Shown here piece by piece: positions 51,395 through 60,717 of a stretch of DNA of 64,000 nt. The translations under genes were made by a program, and so were the position numbers. This DNA comes from a bacterium (GTDB lineage: Archaea; JAADDD01). Every line of letters begins with the position of its first letter. The first letter of the stretch is position 1. Location: NCBI GenBank assembly GCA_013154095.1, contig JAADDD010000001.1, forward strand, positions 1 through 64,000, given 5' to 3'. Under the pieces are notes generated by a model that was given only the letters and a program-made list of their open reading frames with translations, did not search any database and was not told the DNA's origin.

Positions 51395-51733
51395 ATGTGG
51401 TATTTCATAGCCTACATGCTTTTCTGCTACGGCAAGCAAGAACTCACTGTGGACGAGCTCTGGGAGCTGCACAGAAAAATGTATGTCCGCTACAAGATTT
51501 CTTTTTGTGAAAATGTAGAAGTGCTCAAGAATTACTTGCGCAAGTTAGCTTCTCTTGGATTTGTAGTGCTACAAGACAACAAAATAATTGTTCACGCAGA
51601 AAAGCTACAAAAGCTTATAGCCTGCATGGAAGAAGACTCGCTTCTCCAGGATGACCAAACATATTACCTCGCATATTTATGGAAAAGAGTGCAGCAAGCT
51701 ATGCGCGAGCTGCTCGCAAAAATTCCAGGCTAA
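51395..51733 (+). CDS. Small hypothetical protein, possibly wHTH-like
   Basis: 112 aa. ELTVDELWELHRKMYVRYKI and VEVLKNYLRKLASLGFVVLQDNKIIVHAEKL read as a helical domain with a short hairpin, as in winged helices, but no family is recognised. TTTTAATATT ~25 nt before ATG suggests a leaderless start. It converges on metG with a 35-nt overlap. Confidence 0.6.
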   Translation: MWYFIAYMLFCYGKQELTVDELWELHRKMYVRYKISFCENVEVLKNYLRKLASLGFVVLQDNKIIVHAEKLQKLIACMEEDSLLQDDQTYYLAYLWKRVQQAMRELLAKIPG

Positions 51734-53306
51734 GGTTTGCTGGCACTTTCTCTGCTATTCTTTCGCACCTTACCTCTTTTAGCTCTAGAGGTCTTGCCAC
51801 TAGCTTTATACTTGGCTGCTGCACACCCAGCAGTCCTAGTACTTTCAGCGCTGTCTTAGGAATGAACGGATAGTACAGTGTGCTGAGCCAGGCACAGGCA
51901 CAGGCAGCACAGTACAGTGTTTGTGCAGGATTTCTCTCTTTCCAAGGCTCCCGCTCGTTCAAGAACTTGTTAGCCACTCCTGCTAACCGAGAAAGTACCT
52001 TGTCAGCTTCACAGAAATTGAACTCTTGCATGAACTGCAAATATTCGCTCACCCCATGTTCATACTCTTTTACTAGCCATTCATCTAGTTCAGCTTTTAC
52101 CAACTTCCCTCCTAGCCTAGTTTCAGCGAGTTTAAGCACCCTGTAGCAGAGGTTAGCGTAGTCTGCGACAAGGCAATTATTTATTTTCGCCGCAAAATCC
52201 TGCAAGGAGAAATCTGTGTCCTTGACCTTGCCTGTATGGAGCGTAGCAAGGTAGTAGCGCAGGTATTCTGGATTAATGCCTGCGCGCGCAAAGTCGTCCG
52301 CGTAGAGCACGTGACCCCTGCTCTTCGAGATCTTTTGGTGCTCCAAGGTAATGTATCCGTGCGCGTAGATCCTGCGAGGCAGCGTGTACTTCTCGAGCGC
52401 TAGCAGCATTCCGAGCCAGAAAATTGCATGATGATATACTATATCTTTACCTATTATATGTATAATATAGGCTGCATCTTGCCAGTACTGCCTGAACTTC
52501 TCCTCGCCTAGCTGCAGCACTGCAGTAAGGTAGCCGACAGGAGCATCGAACCACACGTAGAATACCTGGTCCTGCAGTTCTTCCAGCGGTACAGGAGTTC
52601 CCCATTCCATGTTCCTGGTAATGTCCCATTCATCGATTTTTTCTAGCAGCTCCAGCACGTACTTTTTCAGCCCTTCCTCCATTTCTAGCTCTTGCTCAAT
52701 GTACTGCTTCAGCCTTGGCTTTACCTTGCTTAGGTCAAAGAACGCATGCTTGACCCTTCTTAGCTCTACTTTGCTTCCGCTAAGCACGCTGTACGGCTCT
52801 TTTATCTCTCCTGTTTTCAGGTACCTTCCGCACGCATCGCAGTGGTCGCTGTACTGGTCTCTGGCTCCGCAGTAGGGACAAGTACCCTTGACGTACCTGT
52901 CGGGCAGGAACCGCTGCAGCACAGGATCATAGTAGCAGAGAGTCTCCTTCAGTTTTATGTATCCCTTTCTCAGCAGCTCCAGGAAAATTTCCTGCGTGAG
53001 CCGCTTGTTCAGCTCAGAAGATGTTCTAGCAAAGCTGTCTGGCTCTATTCCTAGCAGCTCGAGCTGCTCGAGCAGCAGCCTGCAGTTCTCGTCAACGAGC
53101 TCTTGGGGGCTGATTTTTTTAAGTTCTGCCTTCAAAGAAATAGGAGTTCCGTGCTCGTCAGAACCTGTTACAAAGAGTGTTTCCCTTCCAAGAATTTTAT
53201 AAAATTTCGCGGCAACATCAGCAGCAACCAGCGTAAAGAGGTTGCCAATATGCGGTTTATCTTCAGCGTAGGGCAGGGCAGCTGTAATGAGCATGCGTTT
53301 ATCCAT
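51699..53306 (-). CDS. metG: Methionyl-tRNA synthetase
   Basis: Charges tRNA-Met. PHIGNLF is the HIGH motif (residue ~18), the zinc site is CPYCG and CDACG (about 130-155), KISKS replaces KMSKS, and an anticodon-binding helical domain follows. At 535 aa it lacks the C-terminal EMAP-like tRNA-binding domain. A TATA element, CTTATAAATAG, is centred 30 nt before ATG, so it is leaderless. It is divergent from tbp. Confidence 0.94.
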   Translation of the reverse strand: MDKRMLITAALPYAEDKPHIGNLFTLVAADVAAKFYKILGRETLFVTGSDEHGTPISLKAELKKISPQELVDENCRLLLEQLELLGIEPDSFARTSSELNKRLTQEIFLELLRKGYIKLKETLCYYDPVLQRFLPDRYVKGTCPYCGARDQYSDHCDACGRYLKTGEIKEPYSVLSGSKVELRRVKHAFFDLSKVKPRLKQYIEQELEMEEGLKKYVLELLEKIDEWDITRNMEWGTPVPLEELQDQVFYVWFDAPVGYLTAVLQLGEEKFRQYWQDAAYIIHIIGKDIVYHHAIFWLGMLLALEKYTLPRRIYAHGYITLEHQKISKSRGHVLYADDFARAGINPEYLRYYLATLHTGKVKDTDFSLQDFAAKINNCLVADYANLCYRVLKLAETRLGGKLVKAELDEWLVKEYEHGVSEYLQFMQEFNFCEADKVLSRLAGVANKFLNEREPWKERNPAQTLYCAACACAWLSTLYYPFIPKTALKVLGLLGVQQPSIKLVARPLELKEVRCERIAEKVPANLSLEFLRAARA

Positions 53307-53326
53307 AAGGTATTTATTGCTCTTGT

Positions 53327-53345
53327 CTGCTATTTATAAGTTACC
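53327..53345. promoter_or_regulatory. Shared divergent TATA element of metG and tbp
   Basis: CTATTTATAAG at 53331-53341 is nearly palindromic. Its centre is about 30 nt from the metG ATG (53306) on one side and 34 nt from the tbp ATG (53370) on the other. One element may drive both genes, and tbp could be autoregulated through it. Confidence 0.45.
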
Positions 53346-53369
53346 AGTTATGCTCATCGGTGCCTGACC

Positions 53370-53951
53370 ATGAAATATAACGTGCAGTACACAATCCAAA
53401 ATGCTGTTGTTGTCGTCGATTTTCGGACAAGGATCGATATCTATAAGATTCTGGAAACATTCGATGATGTAGAATACGAACCGACAACATTTCCTGGACT
53501 GATCTGGAAAATTGATGGTCCGCGCTGTCTCCTGTTTAGCTCAGGCAAGGCAGTAATTGCCGGAATCAAGACTAACAGAGTCGAAGACATCAAGAAATTA
53601 ATAGAAGAGAAGGTTGTCCGCAGGCTGAGGGAAATAGGCATAAATGTACCAGACAACTTTTCTTTTGAGATCCAGAACCTTGTAGCGAACGCAGATCTGG
53701 GAAAGCCAATCGATCTTAACAAAGTCTACGCGCAAAAGGATAAACTCGTTAAGAAGTTCAACCTTAAGTCAATCTCTTATGATCCCGAATCATTTCCAGG
53801 AATGCGTATAGCTCTAGGACCAGATGTAGGTGTAACATGCCTTGTATTTAGTTCAGGTAAAGTAGTAATTGCTGGAGCAAAGACAGAAGAATGCATTGAA
53901 AGAGCTCTAGAAAAATTAATCGATGTACTTAAAGAGGCAGGCGCACTATAA
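53370..53951 (+). CDS. tbp: TATA-box binding protein
   Basis: Two direct repeats of the TBP fold are seen, with EPTTFPGLIWKID and CLLFSSGKAVIAG in the first and DPESFPGMRIAL and CLVFSSGKVVIAGAK in the second. 193 aa. GGTG (53359-53362) lies 7 nt before ATG as a possible Shine-Dalgarno. The many TATA boxes in the window are its targets. Confidence 0.96.
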   Translation: MKYNVQYTIQNAVVVVDFRTRIDIYKILETFDDVEYEPTTFPGLIWKIDGPRCLLFSSGKAVIAGIKTNRVEDIKKLIEEKVVRRLREIGINVPDNFSFEIQNLVANADLGKPIDLNKVYAQKDKLVKKFNLKSISYDPESFPGMRIALGPDVGVTCLVFSSGKVVIAGAKTEECIERALEKLIDVLKEAGAL

Positions 53952-53956
53952 AGCCT

Positions 53957-55912
53957 ATGCTGCTCAGGCTCTCAGCATTTTTTGCCGCTGCACTGCTTTT
54001 TCTCGCTTGCTCGGCTGCCTGCATTTACATGACTGGAGTCACGCGCACCTGGGAAATTGTGCCAAAAGGTACAGTGCTCGACCTTGGACCTGTCGGCAAG
54101 GGCTCTGTGCTGCTGTTTAATATAAGCACGCGCGAGCGCTACCTCTGCCCTCCGTGGGATAACTGGGACCGCGCGTGGGCCGAGCACCTTCCCCCAGGCA
54201 TCGTCCAGAAATACACTGGCTGGTTCCAGATCTACTTTCACCCGTTCACGCTCATTATAACAAACGCGACGCCGTGCGGTAGCTACACCTTTCCTGTCTG
54301 CGTGCAGGATCAGGGCACCGGGATAAAAGAGTGCATCTATGTGCACATTGTCGTGCAACCTCCTAGACCGAGAATAACTTACAGAATATCTCGCCTGTTT
54401 AATACTATAGTGCTGAAGCTCTACAACAGGGGTAACACCTGGGAAATCTGCAGCATTTCTACTAATGTTCCTGCTGCAATTCATCCTGCTTCGGCCTACC
54501 TTCCTACAAAGTACGCTGCAACATTCTTTATTTACCCTAAAATTGACAAGGGCACTGTAATTATTAGAGTGAACTGCACTATTTCTCGCCTTATAATAAA
54601 ATATAATTATTCTAGGCTGCTAGCAGAAGCAAAACCAGCAGTGCTTGAACTCTATCCTGGTCAGGCAGCCAACGTTACTCTCTACGCTGAGCAAGGGGTG
54701 AAGCTGCAGGTGCTGCCTTCGCCGCTCGACGTGGTTCTCCAGTTCCCGCTGCTCGAGGTCTATGTACCGCAGAACATTTCTCCTGGCACATACTACGTTA
54801 AGCTGCTGGCAAAGAAAGGTCCACGAACCGAAACCGTTAAAATAAAAGTAGTTGTGCGCAGGCGCCTACCAGTGTACTGCAAGCTGCTGCACCTGCTCAT
54901 TCTGCCGGCAGCGACAAATGCCACTGTCCTGCAGCCGTTCAAGCTCCATGTCTTTGTCTTCAACGGCGACAACGAGAACCACACCCTGCAGCTCACTCTA
55001 GAGACGCCGCAGCAAGTGCTTGCGAGGATTCCCAGCAACGTTACTGTGCCTGCAGAAGATAAGATTGCAGTAATGCTAGAAGGAGTAGCTCTCCAGCCAG
55101 GAAACTACACTATTGTAGTAAAGGTTCCAGCATGCGGCATTTCTGCAAGTGCAAAGATCCAGGCAATTAATCCTGTTGCGAGAAATGTTTATGTAAATGC
55201 TTCGGTACAAAGACAAGCAAACAAAAATGCTAGCAAAGCTTCTCTCAACAAAACGAGCACTTCTGTGCTGCCTCAAGCAAGCGCTGTGCCTCCTGCAGTA
55301 GAGTTCCAGCCTGCAAGCGTAGAAATATACCCAGGCACTCCTAGTCTCCAGCTCCGGCTGGTTATTGCTGCGCCGCAGCACGAGCGCTGCACGTGCGCGC
55401 TATTTAATAAAATAATATATGTAAATAATACATATTCATTACCTATTGTTATTAACACTGCGCAGTACAAGACTGCAGGCACCTACACGTACACGCTGCC
55501 TGTTACCTGTACTTGCTCTGGCCACAAGTTCTCTCTGCGTGCTCAAGCCAAAATAACTATCTTGCCTGTCCATGGTCTAGACGTGCTGCCGGCACACGTT
55601 ATTCTGCGCAGTCCTTCTGGTACCTTCGTCTTAACAATAAAGAATACTGGAGACGTGCCAGAGCAGCTTACTGTAGCCACTACCTGCAACGCCAGCCTAC
55701 CGAGCAGCATCGTTCTAGAGCCGGGAGAAAGCAAGCAGGTAGCTGTGCACTACTGGCTAGCGCCTGGTACGCGCTGCGAAATACTGTTCTTGGGCCAAGG
55801 AGTGCAGGCCAGAGTCGCTGTGGAAGTGCCTGCACAGCACCGTTCCAGCAAGCCGAAACCGTTCCCTCTCTTTGCTCCCTTCCTCTGGTTGCTTAAATAC
55901 TTGGGCCTCTAA
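53957..55912 (+). CDS. Large secreted surface protein with Ig-like repeats
   Basis: 651 aa with a signal peptide (LSAFFAAALLFLACSAA). Beta-sandwich domains of the NEW3/CARDB type follow, with NxS/T sequons spread throughout and paired Cys. The tail PLFAPFLWLLKYLGL could anchor it. No enzyme motif is seen. Related in layout to the transglutaminase-like protein at 23770. Probably a wall or host-contact protein by inference. It starts 5 nt after tbp. Confidence 0.65.
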   Translation: MLLRLSAFFAAALLFLACSAACIYMTGVTRTWEIVPKGTVLDLGPVGKGSVLLFNISTRERYLCPPWDNWDRAWAEHLPPGIVQKYTGWFQIYFHPFTLIITNATPCGSYTFPVCVQDQGTGIKECIYVHIVVQPPRPRITYRISRLFNTIVLKLYNRGNTWEICSISTNVPAAIHPASAYLPTKYAATFFIYPKIDKGTVIIRVNCTISRLIIKYNYSRLLAEAKPAVLELYPGQAANVTLYAEQGVKLQVLPSPLDVVLQFPLLEVYVPQNISPGTYYVKLLAKKGPRTETVKIKVVVRRRLPVYCKLLHLLILPAATNATVLQPFKLHVFVFNGDNENHTLQLTLETPQQVLARIPSNVTVPAEDKIAVMLEGVALQPGNYTIVVKVPACGISASAKIQAINPVARNVYVNASVQRQANKNASKASLNKTSTSVLPQASAVPPAVEFQPASVEIYPGTPSLQLRLVIAAPQHERCTCALFNKIIYVNNTYSLPIVINTAQYKTAGTYTYTLPVTCTCSGHKFSLRAQAKITILPVHGLDVLPAHVILRSPSGTFVLTIKNTGDVPEQLTVATTCNASLPSSIVLEPGESKQVAVHYWLAPGTRCEILFLGQGVQARVAVEVPAQHRSSKPKPFPLFAPFLWLLKYLGL

Positions 55913-55925
55913 ACCTTTTTAGCTC

Positions 55926-56282
55926 ATGGCTAGACGAAAAGTCGCCGACGAGGAACTCTTCAAGTACGCTCCTTTTGAGCTGCTGAGAAATTTCTTGGCA
56001 CTGATGACTGGCAAAAAGTTCGACATCTTTCGCCTGGTGTGTGAGCGGCCAGGCATAAGCATCGCTGAAATAACCCGGGAGCTCGGTCTGCCGAAAAGCA
56101 CTGTGAGCTCTGCTATAGCTGCTATGCGCGAGCAGCGACTAGTAGAAACAAGGATAGTCGTAGACGAAAAATCTAAAAGAGTGCGCGTTCGAGTCTATCC
56201 TAACGTCGAAACACTCTCTCTGGTAACAAAAGAACTAGAAATCCTCTACCTAAAAGCGAGAAGGTCGCGCCTGGAACAATGA
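55926..56282 (+). CDS. Winged-helix transcription regulator
   Basis: 118 aa. HTH at about 40-85 (FRLVCERPGISIAEITRELGLPKSTVSSAIAAMREQRL) and a wing VETRIVVDEKSKRVRVRVYP, MarR/ArsR-like. It overlaps the next gene by 4 nt, and the pair lies just upstream of the S-layer gene with an inverted repeat between them, so it may control S-layer expression (inference). Confidence 0.75.
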   Translation: MARRKVADEELFKYAPFELLRNFLALMTGKKFDIFRLVCERPGISIAEITRELGLPKSTVSSAIAAMREQRLVETRIVVDEKSKRVRVRVYPNVETLSLVTKELEILYLKARRSRLEQ

Positions 56283-57073
56283 AAATGTACTGTATCCTTG
56301 AACTGCGGGCTACTACTGAAGACAAGCTAAAAGAGTTGCTGGAACAGCGCAAACAGGACCTTGAGCAGCGCTACAAGGACAAGATAAAGCTGCTAGGCAG
56401 TGGAGAGCCGAAAAAGGAGCAAGTTTGGTACATTTCTTTCCTTGAGGCTGAATATTTTCCCCGAGACCTGGCAGATCTCGTGATGTTTGTCGCTGCCGAA
56501 AGTCCTGCCTACCTAGAGCTTGACGGAGAAGATCTAGAATGTAGCGCGGAAGAGCTCTCGCGTATTCTAACTGCAGTTGCTGCCAGCTACTACAAGCTGA
56601 AAAAGTTCCTTAATCTCTCTACTCTTGCCTACACAGAGCAAGGAAACTCGCGCTGGATAACTCCAGAACTTGCCGAAGACCTGTGCCTTACAGACAAAGA
56701 AGTCAAGCTGGTGGAACTCGGCTGCGAGGTGCACGTGGCAGAGCCAAGCGAAGAGTACATCAAGCCGCTGTTCACTGTGCTGGACGATTTCTTGCCCTGC
56801 GGCTACTCTGTAGACCGCTCAGCAGCAGACGGTCCTGGGTACGTGCTGGCAGTGCGCGTGCAGGGCATCTGCAGAAAAATATCTACATTATTTTATCTTA
56901 TTATTACTTACTGCCCGGTGTTCCTGCAAATCCATCGACCAGACTACTTAAAAATACCGCTTTCCGAGCTCCAGGAAGGACTCAACTCTCTGGCCTCGAT
57001 GCTGGCAACCGCGAAGGCCATGCTGGAGCTCCGGCTGCAGACCAAGTTCAGGCAAAGGGGCCAAGTTCAGTAA
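56279..57073 (+). CDS. Hypothetical protein coupled to the wHTH regulator
   Basis: 264 aa, no family recognised. A charged helix (LKELLEQRKQDLEQRYKDK) is followed by mixed alpha-beta sequence (SFLEAEYFPRDLADLVMFVAAESPAYLEL) and a Leu-rich part with GICRKISTLFYLIITYC. No signal peptide. Coupled to the regulator by ATGA. Its stop is inside the inverted repeat at 57063-57083. Confidence 0.57.
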   Translation: MKMYCILELRATTEDKLKELLEQRKQDLEQRYKDKIKLLGSGEPKKEQVWYISFLEAEYFPRDLADLVMFVAAESPAYLELDGEDLECSAEELSRILTAVAASYYKLKKFLNLSTLAYTEQGNSRWITPELAEDLCLTDKEVKLVELGCEVHVAEPSEEYIKPLFTVLDDFLPCGYSVDRSAADGPGYVLAVRVQGICRKISTLFYLIITYCPVFLQIHRPDYLKIPLSELQEGLNSLASMLATAKAMLELRLQTKFRQRGQVQ

Positions 57074-57083
57074 AACTGAACTT
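57063..57083. promoter_or_regulatory. Perfect 9-bp inverted repeat upstream of the S-layer promoter
   Basis: AAGTTCAGT, three As, ACTGAACTT. It ends 13 nt before the S-layer TATA box and includes the stop of the preceding gene. The size and dyad fit a homodimeric winged-helix operator; it could also form an RNA hairpin at the end of the upstream transcript. Confidence 0.5.
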
Positions 57084-57088
57084 AACCT

Positions 57089-57105
57089 GAAAAGATCTAA
57101 ATACT
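57089..57105 (+). promoter_or_regulatory. S-layer gene BRE/TATA box
   Basis: GAAAAGATCTAAATACT reads as a purine BRE followed by a TATA element centred near 57100. The start would be near 57126, giving a ~30-nt leader before ATG 57156. Unlike the leaderless genes here, this abundant protein would have a real 5' leader. Confidence 0.5.
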
Positions 57106-57155
57106 TACGGCTGCAAATATCATTCTGAAAAACATACTATGCATCTGTGGAAGGT

Positions 57156-59240
57156 ATGAGCGCTTTCAGGCTCGCGGCCTTGGCCGCTGCTGGAATGCTT
57201 GTTGGCAGCTCGCTCGCAGTCTCTGCTGCGCTCGCGCAGACTCCTACGACAATTATAAGTCCATCGAAGGCAGCGATCCAAACATTCTTGCAGCACCTTG
57301 TAGTCAACGGTGTGCCTGAAGTGCAGATAGTTGTCGGTACAAACCACGCTCTTGCAACTGACGCAATGGTTGCTGGTTGGATTTCTGCCAAGATAGCCTC
57401 GCTAGCCTACGTGAAGAAGCCAGAGAAGAAAACCTACACTCTTAGCCCTGCAGAAATAGAGCAGAACATTGCGCTCACAAACAAGGAAGTCAAGCTCTGG
57501 ATTGGCCAGTACAGCGAAGTCTACAATGTAAGCTACAACATTACTCCACTAGAGCCTGCAAAGAACTTGACGTTCAACGTCAGCCTCAAGCAGCCTATTG
57601 TCGACAGCATATACTACAACTTGACTGCCACGCTGCAGAACGTGCAGATGCGCTATGACTCTGCTACAGGAAAGTATTACTTGGTTGCTAGTGGAGTGGA
57701 GTACAAGTACGTGTTCTACAACAGTACAGGAAACCTAACAGCGTCTGCACTGATCGGCCAGAAGGTAAACATCCTAGGTGTAGACCTCAAAGTAGTTAAT
57801 GTTACGAAGGACAGCATTGTCCTAGAGCAGCTCGAGGCAGAGAAGAAAATCACCGTGCCTGGAAAAATTGACTTGTCGCAGTACGGTGCTCCTTACGAGA
57901 TAAAGTTCAACGACATTGTCGTTATTGCAACTAGCGGACAGACAGAATACGGAGTATCGTTTGTTATCTACAACGCTAAGACTGGCCAAGTAATCGAGCA
58001 GGGCATAATGACCAAGGAGCAGTTCAACGAATACATCAACAAGCTGCTAGAGAACTACTCGATCAGAGTAGAAGTTAAGACGCTGGCCAAGTCCTGGATC
58101 AACGGCACTCCAGGTTATGTCGTTGTCGACATCGTCAAGGGCGAGTTCACGCTAACTACTACAAACACAACGCTGCCTGAAAACGCCACAAAGGTCCTAG
58201 GCATCGAGAATCCTGAGTACTGGTCCTACAAGCTAGACATTTCCGAGAAAGCCATAACGCTCGCGTTCGAGTACAGCAACCAGCTAGAGTTCACTCCTAG
58301 CAAGTCAGAGTACAAGCTGCCTAAGGACATCTTGTCGCTGTACGTGCTCTACAAGAAGCCTGCAGGAATGTACCATGCAATGGTCTACGGTCATGCGCTA
58401 CCTAACTGGAACACGACAAATTACACGTACGACGACTTGGTAAGCAAGGGATACTTGGTCAACTTCAAGGCAATCAACGAGAGCGATCTCTGGGAAGTCA
58501 AGTACAGCTACATTACTACAACCAACGCAGAGAACAAAACAGTCTATGCAGGCATCAAGATTGAGATTATCTACAAGCAGACAGGACAGACTGCAGTAAC
58601 CATAGTCTACAACTACAGCAACGGAGAGCTTGCAGTGTACACCCCTAGCGGAAACATTCCTGCAGGCAACACTGGCAGCGTGTATGTCAGCGAGTTCGGT
58701 ATCTACGTGAGCAAGCCAAACACCAACGAAGTAGACCTAGCAGTGCCTACAACGCTGCCTGAGTTCATCGTCAGCGAGCACGTACAGCGAGTGCTCAAGG
58801 TGCTCAAGGAAACTGTGCTCAAGGAAGGCGACTCAGTGACTGTCGGCAACACTGTCATCAAGGTCGAGTCTATCAGTGCAGTGCCTGTAGTCAAGCACGG
58901 CTACAACATTACCGTGTCGTACACCACGGTCGAGCCTACAGTGCTCACTCCTGAGCAGCTAGCGCACCTAGTAGTTACCGACAAGGCATGGTTCGGCGAA
59001 GTGACCAGCGGCACTGCGCCAGCAAACGTGATCGCTGTTGGCGGCCAGCTAGTCAACGAGCTAGTCAAGGAGCTCGTTGTCAGCAACCTAATGCAGCCTA
59101 TCAAGAAGGACCAGGCAGTGCTAGAGCTAGTAGACTACAAGATCAACGGCAAGACCTACAAGGTGCTAGTAGTCGCTGGCTGGAACGCAGAACTCACTGA
59201 ACAGGCAGCATACAAGCTGCTCCAGCTCTGGCCAGAATAA
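57156..59240 (+). CDS. S-layer protein
   Basis: 694 aa from ATG 57156. The signal peptide is MSAFRLAALAAAGMLVGSSL to about AALA. The mature start PSKAAIQTFLQHLV, VQIVVGTNHALATDAMVAGWISAKIAS is the N-terminal S-layer domain shared by Methanococcus, Thermococcus and DPANN S-layers. NxS/T sequons are common and Cys is absent from the mature protein, unlike in the other surface proteins here. Codons are strongly biased (AAC, TAC, AAG, CTA/CTC), as for a very abundant protein. GTG 57147 is an alternative start. Confidence 0.88.
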   Translation: MSAFRLAALAAAGMLVGSSLAVSAALAQTPTTIISPSKAAIQTFLQHLVVNGVPEVQIVVGTNHALATDAMVAGWISAKIASLAYVKKPEKKTYTLSPAEIEQNIALTNKEVKLWIGQYSEVYNVSYNITPLEPAKNLTFNVSLKQPIVDSIYYNLTATLQNVQMRYDSATGKYYLVASGVEYKYVFYNSTGNLTASALIGQKVNILGVDLKVVNVTKDSIVLEQLEAEKKITVPGKIDLSQYGAPYEIKFNDIVVIATSGQTEYGVSFVIYNAKTGQVIEQGIMTKEQFNEYINKLLENYSIRVEVKTLAKSWINGTPGYVVVDIVKGEFTLTTTNTTLPENATKVLGIENPEYWSYKLDISEKAITLAFEYSNQLEFTPSKSEYKLPKDILSLYVLYKKPAGMYHAMVYGHALPNWNTTNYTYDDLVSKGYLVNFKAINESDLWEVKYSYITTTNAENKTVYAGIKIEIIYKQTGQTAVTIVYNYSNGELAVYTPSGNIPAGNTGSVYVSEFGIYVSKPNTNEVDLAVPTTLPEFIVSEHVQRVLKVLKETVLKEGDSVTVGNTVIKVESISAVPVVKHGYNITVSYTTVEPTVLTPEQLAHLVVTDKAWFGEVTSGTAPANVIAVGGQLVNELVKELVVSNLMQPIKKDQAVLELVDYKINGKTYKVLVVAGWNAELTEQAAYKLLQLWPE

Positions 59241-59272
59241 AGCATTTTTACTCTTTCCTTTAACTTTTCTTA

Positions 59273-59911
59273 ATGCATAAACACTTTTTGCTGCTCACTT
59301 TCTTCGTTTTTCTCCTGCAAGTAAGTGCACTGGTCGTAGAGATTAAGCCTGCAGGCAGGCAGGCACTTGCCCTGCACTTTTCTCGTCTTCCAGCAAACTT
59401 TACTGGAGCAAGGCTGAACTCGCTGTTTGCCGAGTACGGAGTGCCGTGCAAGGTACTGAACTTCTCGGACAATACCCTGGTAGTCACTTGTAGCAGCTTC
59501 AACGTAACTGGTCGCTGCATCGACTACGCGCTTTCTTTTGCTGTAGACCTGCACGACAAAGTCAATAAGCTAGTTTTCCTTGCCTGGAAAAACTACAAAC
59601 CAGTGCTAGTAGTGCTGGAAAACTGCAGCCAGGTAGCCTATGGTTGGGCATGCTCGCAGTTCACGGTCAACCTCAGCGGAAAGACCGAGCTCACATTAAC
59701 GCTTTCAGGCAACTCCTCGAAGTATGAGCTGACAGAGGTAGAGTACTGCAATTTCTCTAAACCAGCTGCAAAGAACAGCAGCACGACCCTACCGCCTCCT
59801 CCGCCCTTGCCCAGCCACAAACTTTCCCTGCTTCAAAGGTTTATAATTATAGCAGGAATAATAGCAGTAGCAGTCTACTTCCTTATTATTAGGCCAAGGA
59901 GGAGAAGATGA
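59273..59911 (+). CDS. Secreted protein with C-terminal anchor
   Basis: 212 aa. A signal peptide (MHKHFLLLTFFVFLLQVSA) is followed by a beta-rich domain with five or six Cys and several NxS/T sequons, a Ser/Thr/Pro linker (LPPPPPLP), a membrane helix and a basic stop RPRRRR. The type I topology suggests a small cell-surface receptor-like protein; no family is recognised. It overlaps the MBL gene by 4 nt. Confidence 0.62.
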   Translation: MHKHFLLLTFFVFLLQVSALVVEIKPAGRQALALHFSRLPANFTGARLNSLFAEYGVPCKVLNFSDNTLVVTCSSFNVTGRCIDYALSFAVDLHDKVNKLVFLAWKNYKPVLVVLENCSQVAYGWACSQFTVNLSGKTELTLTLSGNSSKYELTEVEYCNFSKPAAKNSSTTLPPPPPLPSHKLSLLQRFIIIAGIIAVAVYFLIIRPRRRR

Positions 59912-60567
59912 AACTGCGCTACTACGGCCATTCTGTTTTTGTTGTTGCTGGCGGCAGCACAAAAGTAGTAGTCGATCCTTGGATCTCTAATCCGCTCTCG
60001 CCGATCACCTCTCCTGAGGAGCTGGAAAAGGTTGACTACGTGCTCGTGACGCACGACCACCAGGACCATCTAGGAGAAGCAGTAGAGATTGCAGAACAGC
60101 ACAAGGCAAGGGTGCTTGGAGTCTACGAGCTTGTCCAGGATCTGCCTGTACAGGGAATACCAGCAAACATTGGCGGCAAGGTCCAGCTGGACGACCTGCA
60201 GGCAATTCTAGTAAAGGCAGAACATTCCTGCAAGAGAGGCGTGCCCGTGGGTTTTGTCCTGCGCTGCAGCGGCAAGGCAGTCTACCATGCGGGCGACACT
60301 GGCATTTTCTACGACATGAAGCTTTACGGCGAACTGTACGGCATCAAGCTAGCGCTGCTGCCTGTAGGCGGCAGGTACACTATGGACGTCGAGGACGCGC
60401 TCAAGGCGCTAGAACTGCTCAGGCCAGAAAAGTTCGTGCCCATGCACTACAACACCTTCGAGGCTATTAAAGTCAGCGAGGACAAGCTGCAGGAACTTGC
60501 CAGGAAGGCAGAATCTCTCGGAGTCGAGTGTGTGCTGCTAGAACCAGGCGAAGAGCTGCAGCTCTAA
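59908..60567 (+). CDS. MBL-fold hydrolase, UPF0173 family
   Basis: 219 aa, UPF0173. KLRYYGHSVFVV at the start, VDPWISNPLSP and the metal motif THDHQDHLGEA, then AGDTGIFYDMKLYGE and PMHYNTFEAIK, which supply further metal ligands. The substrate is unknown. Coupled to the anchored surface protein by a 4-nt overlap, perhaps only as an operon filler. Confidence 0.87.
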   Translation: MKLRYYGHSVFVVAGGSTKVVVDPWISNPLSPITSPEELEKVDYVLVTHDHQDHLGEAVEIAEQHKARVLGVYELVQDLPVQGIPANIGGKVQLDDLQAILVKAEHSCKRGVPVGFVLRCSGKAVYHAGDTGIFYDMKLYGELYGIKLALLPVGGRYTMDVEDALKALELLRPEKFVPMHYNTFEAIKVSEDKLQELARKAESLGVECVLLEPGEELQL

Positions 60568-60608
60568 AGTTTAAATTTTCTCTTTTTTCTGTTAAATTGT
60601 TTTTGCCT

Positions 60609-60682
60609 GGCCCCGTAGCTCAGCCTGGCAGAGCGTCCGGCTCATAACCGGAAGGTCCGGGGTTCAAATCCCCGCGGGGCCA
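60609..60682 (+). tRNA. tRNA with CAT anticodon, probable elongator tRNA-Met
   Basis: Cloverleaf: acceptor GGCCCCG/CGGGGCC, D-arm GCTC/GAGC, anticodon stem TCCGG/CCGGA with loop CTCATAA (CAT at 60643-60645), variable AGGTC, T-stem CGGGG/CCCCG, discriminator A682. It lacks the three G-C pairs flanking the anticodon loop and the A1 start of archaeal initiators, so it is elongator Met or the Ile tRNA with a modified C34. No intron, no encoded CCA. GTTTAAATTT at 60569-60578 is a likely TATA element. Confidence 0.92.
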
Positions 60683-60717
60683 TCATTTTTCTGCATGTCT
60701 GGTTCCTAGAGTATTCT

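Noticed and set aside
60609..60682. Initiator tRNA-Met
   Set aside because: No A1-U72 pair and no GGG/CCC next to the anticodon loop; the sequence fits elongator Met or Ile(CAT).
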